Source: JBCDCP01 sp039181495 (GTDB lineage: Bacteria > Pseudomonadota > Alphaproteobacteria > Rhizobiales > Tepidamorphaceae). From it: a stretch of 6,005 nucleotides of DNA. Positions 4,675-6,005 of the stretch are shown here, piece by piece. Both the position numbers and the translations under genes were made by a program. The DNA lies in contig JBCDCP010000153.1 in the NCBI GenBank assembly GCA_039181495.1, positions 1-6,005 of the forward strand, written 5' to 3'. The notes beneath the pieces were generated by a model that saw only the letters and a list, made by a program, of their open reading frames with translations, made no database searches and had not been told where the DNA came from. Numbering within the stretch: the first letter of the stretch is position 1; each line of letters begins with the position of its first letter.

Positions 4675-5871
4675 ATGCCTTCTCAGGATGCCCAGAACGA
4701 GCCGCGTAACCGCCCGCCCATCTTTGGCGAGCGTCTGCCGAGCATCCGGGCTGTGTCGACAAGCAGCGGTGACAACTTCAGCCTCGACCTTTTGGCCGGA
4801 CGCTACACGCTGTTCTGTGTCTACGGCAGTGCCACACACCCCGCGGCCCAGGACGCACTCGCAAAGCTTGCTTCAGCGAGCCATCTGTTCCACGCCGATG
4901 AACGGGTGCTGGTTGCGATTTCCAACGATGCCCGTGACAAGTCGCAGCCCGTCTTCGAAGCCCTATCGCGCAACTGCCTGATGATCTGGGATTCGGATCG
5001 TTATGTGGTTCGCAATTGGGGGCTTCTGTCGGAGAACGGACGGGCCTTGCGCGCTTGCTGGATACTGGTCGACCCCGGCTTCCGCGTGATGGCAGCCTGG
5101 CCGCTCGACAAGGGCGAAGATGCAGTCGCTGCGTTCGAGGGCCTTGGTCCGCCCGCAGATCATGCCGGTGTCGCGATGCATGCGCCTGTGTTGATCGTGC
5201 CGCGTGTGTTTGAACCGGATTTCTGTAATCGTTTGCTGTCGTATTTCGACGATACAGGTTGTGAGGAATCGGGCGTTACCCGCGAACGTGATGGCAAGAC
5301 ATTGGTGGAGCTTGCGCCGAAATCGAAACGCCGCAAAGACTGCATGATTGAAGATGCCGAGCTTCGCGCAGCCGCCATGCGGCGGGTCTATTTCAGGCTT
5401 GCGCCCGAGATCGAGAAGACCTTCAATTTCAAGCCGACCCGGATGGAGCGCTATCTGATCGGCCGCTACGATTCCGGCGGGGCGGGCTTCTTCAAGCCTC
5501 ATCGCGATAACACGACGAAAGGCACTGCGCATCGCCGTTTCGCCGTCAGCGTCAATCTCAATCAGCGCGACTATATCGGTGGCGAGCTGATCTTCCGCGA
5601 GTTTGGGCTGAAGCGCTACAGGCCGCCGGCAGGCGGCGCGATCGTGTTCAGCTGTTCACTGATGCACGAGGTTACACCGGTCCTGAAAGGCAGCCGCTAC
5701 GCCTTTCTGCCGTTTCTCTACGATGATGCCGCGGCCGAAATCCGGGAAGCCAACAATGCCTATCTCGACGAGAGCGTAGGCCAGTATCAGCCGTGTGACC
5801 GCAGCGAAGCTGACGATGCCGACCGGGACGGGTCCGACGACGGCAAAGAGCGGATCATCGCGGCCGAATAG
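4675..5871 (+). CDS. Redoxin-like / 2OG-Fe(II) oxygenase (prolyl 4-hydroxylase-type) fusion protein
   Basis: A 398-residue protein without signal peptide or membrane segment, presumably cytoplasmic. Residues about 14-160 resemble an AhpC/TSA (peroxiredoxin) domain: GERLPSIRAVSTSSGDNFSL, then YTLFCVYGSATHPAAQDAL, and a VDPGFRVMAAWPL strand. The peroxidatic Cys of the TxxC motif is missing (T54, H55, P56, A57). Residues about 172-351 form a 2OG-Fe(II) dioxygenase domain of the P4Hc type: GFFKPHRDN gives the iron ligands H276 and D278, SLMHEVTPV gives H331, and R341 (GSRYAFLPF) is placed to bind 2-oxoglutarate. The iron triad is complete, so hydroxylase activity is plausible; the substrate is unknown. 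The tail (377-392) is very acidic. ATG 4675 is the first usable in-frame start, but it has no clear Shine-Dalgarno. The gene has its own promoter with a CtrA box and ends convergently 8 bp from the pirin gene. Confidence 0.85.
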   Translation: MPSQDAQNEPRNRPPIFGERLPSIRAVSTSSGDNFSLDLLAGRYTLFCVYGSATHPAAQDALAKLASASHLFHADERVLVAISNDARDKSQPVFEALSRNCLMIWDSDRYVVRNWGLLSENGRALRACWILVDPGFRVMAAWPLDKGEDAVAAFEGLGPPADHAGVAMHAPVLIVPRVFEPDFCNRLLSYFDDTGCEESGVTRERDGKTLVELAPKSKRRKDCMIEDAELRAAAMRRVYFRLAPEIEKTFNFKPTRMERYLIGRYDSGGAGFFKPHRDNTTKGTAHRRFAVSVNLNQRDYIGGELIFREFGLKRYRPPAGGAIVFSCSLMHEVTPVLKGSRYAFLPFLYDDAAAEIREANNAYLDESVGQYQPCDRSEADDADRDGSDDGKERIIAAE

Positions 5872-5879
5872 ACCAATCC

Positions 5880-6005
5880 CTAGTTTTCCGGAAGTGGGAT
5901 GAATTCTGTCTCGCCAGGAACAGTGTCAAACCGGGCCTGCCGCCAGTCTTCTTTGGCCTGCTCGATGCGTTCCTTGGAGCTGGAAACGAAATTCCACCAG
6001 ATGTA
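5880..6005 (-). CDS. Pirin family protein, C-terminal end only (truncated by window edge)
   Basis: On the minus strand the last 41 codons and a TAG stop are visible. The translation begins YIWWNFVSSSKERI, continues with KEDWRQARFDTVPGE and ends FIPLPEN. WWNFVSS followed by ERI-x4-EDW-x4-F and a PGE-x-E-FIPLPE finish is the conserved C-terminus of pirin-like cupin proteins (Pirin_C domain). Pirins are bicupin, often iron-binding proteins; some bacterial members have quercetin 2,3-dioxygenase activity or bind metabolic enzymes. The N-terminal cupin with the metal ligands lies beyond base 6005, so activity cannot be judged. The gene is convergent with the fusion oxygenase gene, with 8 bp between stop codons and no room for a dedicated terminator there. 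Confidence 0.85.
   Translation of the reverse strand, partial: YIWWNFVSSSKERIEQAKEDWRQARFDTVPGETEFIPLPEN

Noticed and set aside
4658..4981. Overlapping 107-codon plus-strand frame starting at ATG 4658
   Set aside because: It runs out of frame through the redoxin-like domain, has a Ser/Arg-rich shadow composition and no Shine-Dalgarno. A role as a regulatory upstream start cannot be excluded but has no support.

Overview
The window looks like a piece of an alphaproteobacterial chromosome, probably a free-living, motile, perhaps marine species. The GC content is high. The CheZ-like phosphatase, the L,D-transpeptidase ending in SSGCIRM, the radical SAM protein and the redoxin/2OG-oxygenase fusion all resemble alphaproteobacterial families. 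A perfect TTAA-N7-TTAA motif, the CtrA recognition sequence of this class, lies in one promoter. This placement rests on recalled family resemblance, not on a database search.

Layout, left to right. (1) 2-520 (+): the C-terminal part of a bacterial voltage-gated sodium channel, from the voltage-sensor helix S4 through the pore to a C-terminal coiled coil. (2) 638-1639 (+): a radical SAM enzyme of unknown substrate with a cysteine-rich C-terminus. (3) 1665-2372 (-): a CheZ-family CheY-P phosphatase, convergent with the radical SAM gene. (4) A 197-bp divergent control region, then 2570-3556 (+): a Tat-exported metallo-beta-lactamase-fold hydrolase that resembles methyl parathion hydrolase. (5) 3730-4527 (+): a secreted L,D-transpeptidase with a histidine-rich linker, closed by a strong intrinsic terminator at 4557-4587. 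(6) A CtrA-box promoter at 4605-4633, then 4675-5871 (+): a redoxin-like domain without its peroxidatic cysteine, fused to a 2OG-Fe(II) oxygenase domain. (7) 5880-6005 (-): the C-terminal end of a pirin-family protein, running off the window.

Most genes look like single transcription units. Strand changes and gaps of 100-200 bp argue against one operon, and I see no CRISPR array, RNA gene, insertion sequence or phage gene. Loose functional links are possible: the sodium channel and CheZ both fit motility and chemotaxis, the L,D-transpeptidase acts on the envelope, and the redoxin-like fusion and pirin suggest redox or iron chemistry. These links are inference from function and proximity only.

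The most notable points are the CtrA box laid over a near-consensus sigma-70 promoter, the redoxin/2OG-oxygenase fusion with a degenerate redoxin active site, a FliM-like CheY-binding motif at the C-terminus of the CheZ homologue, and a cysteine in place of the fourth S4 arginine in the sodium channel.
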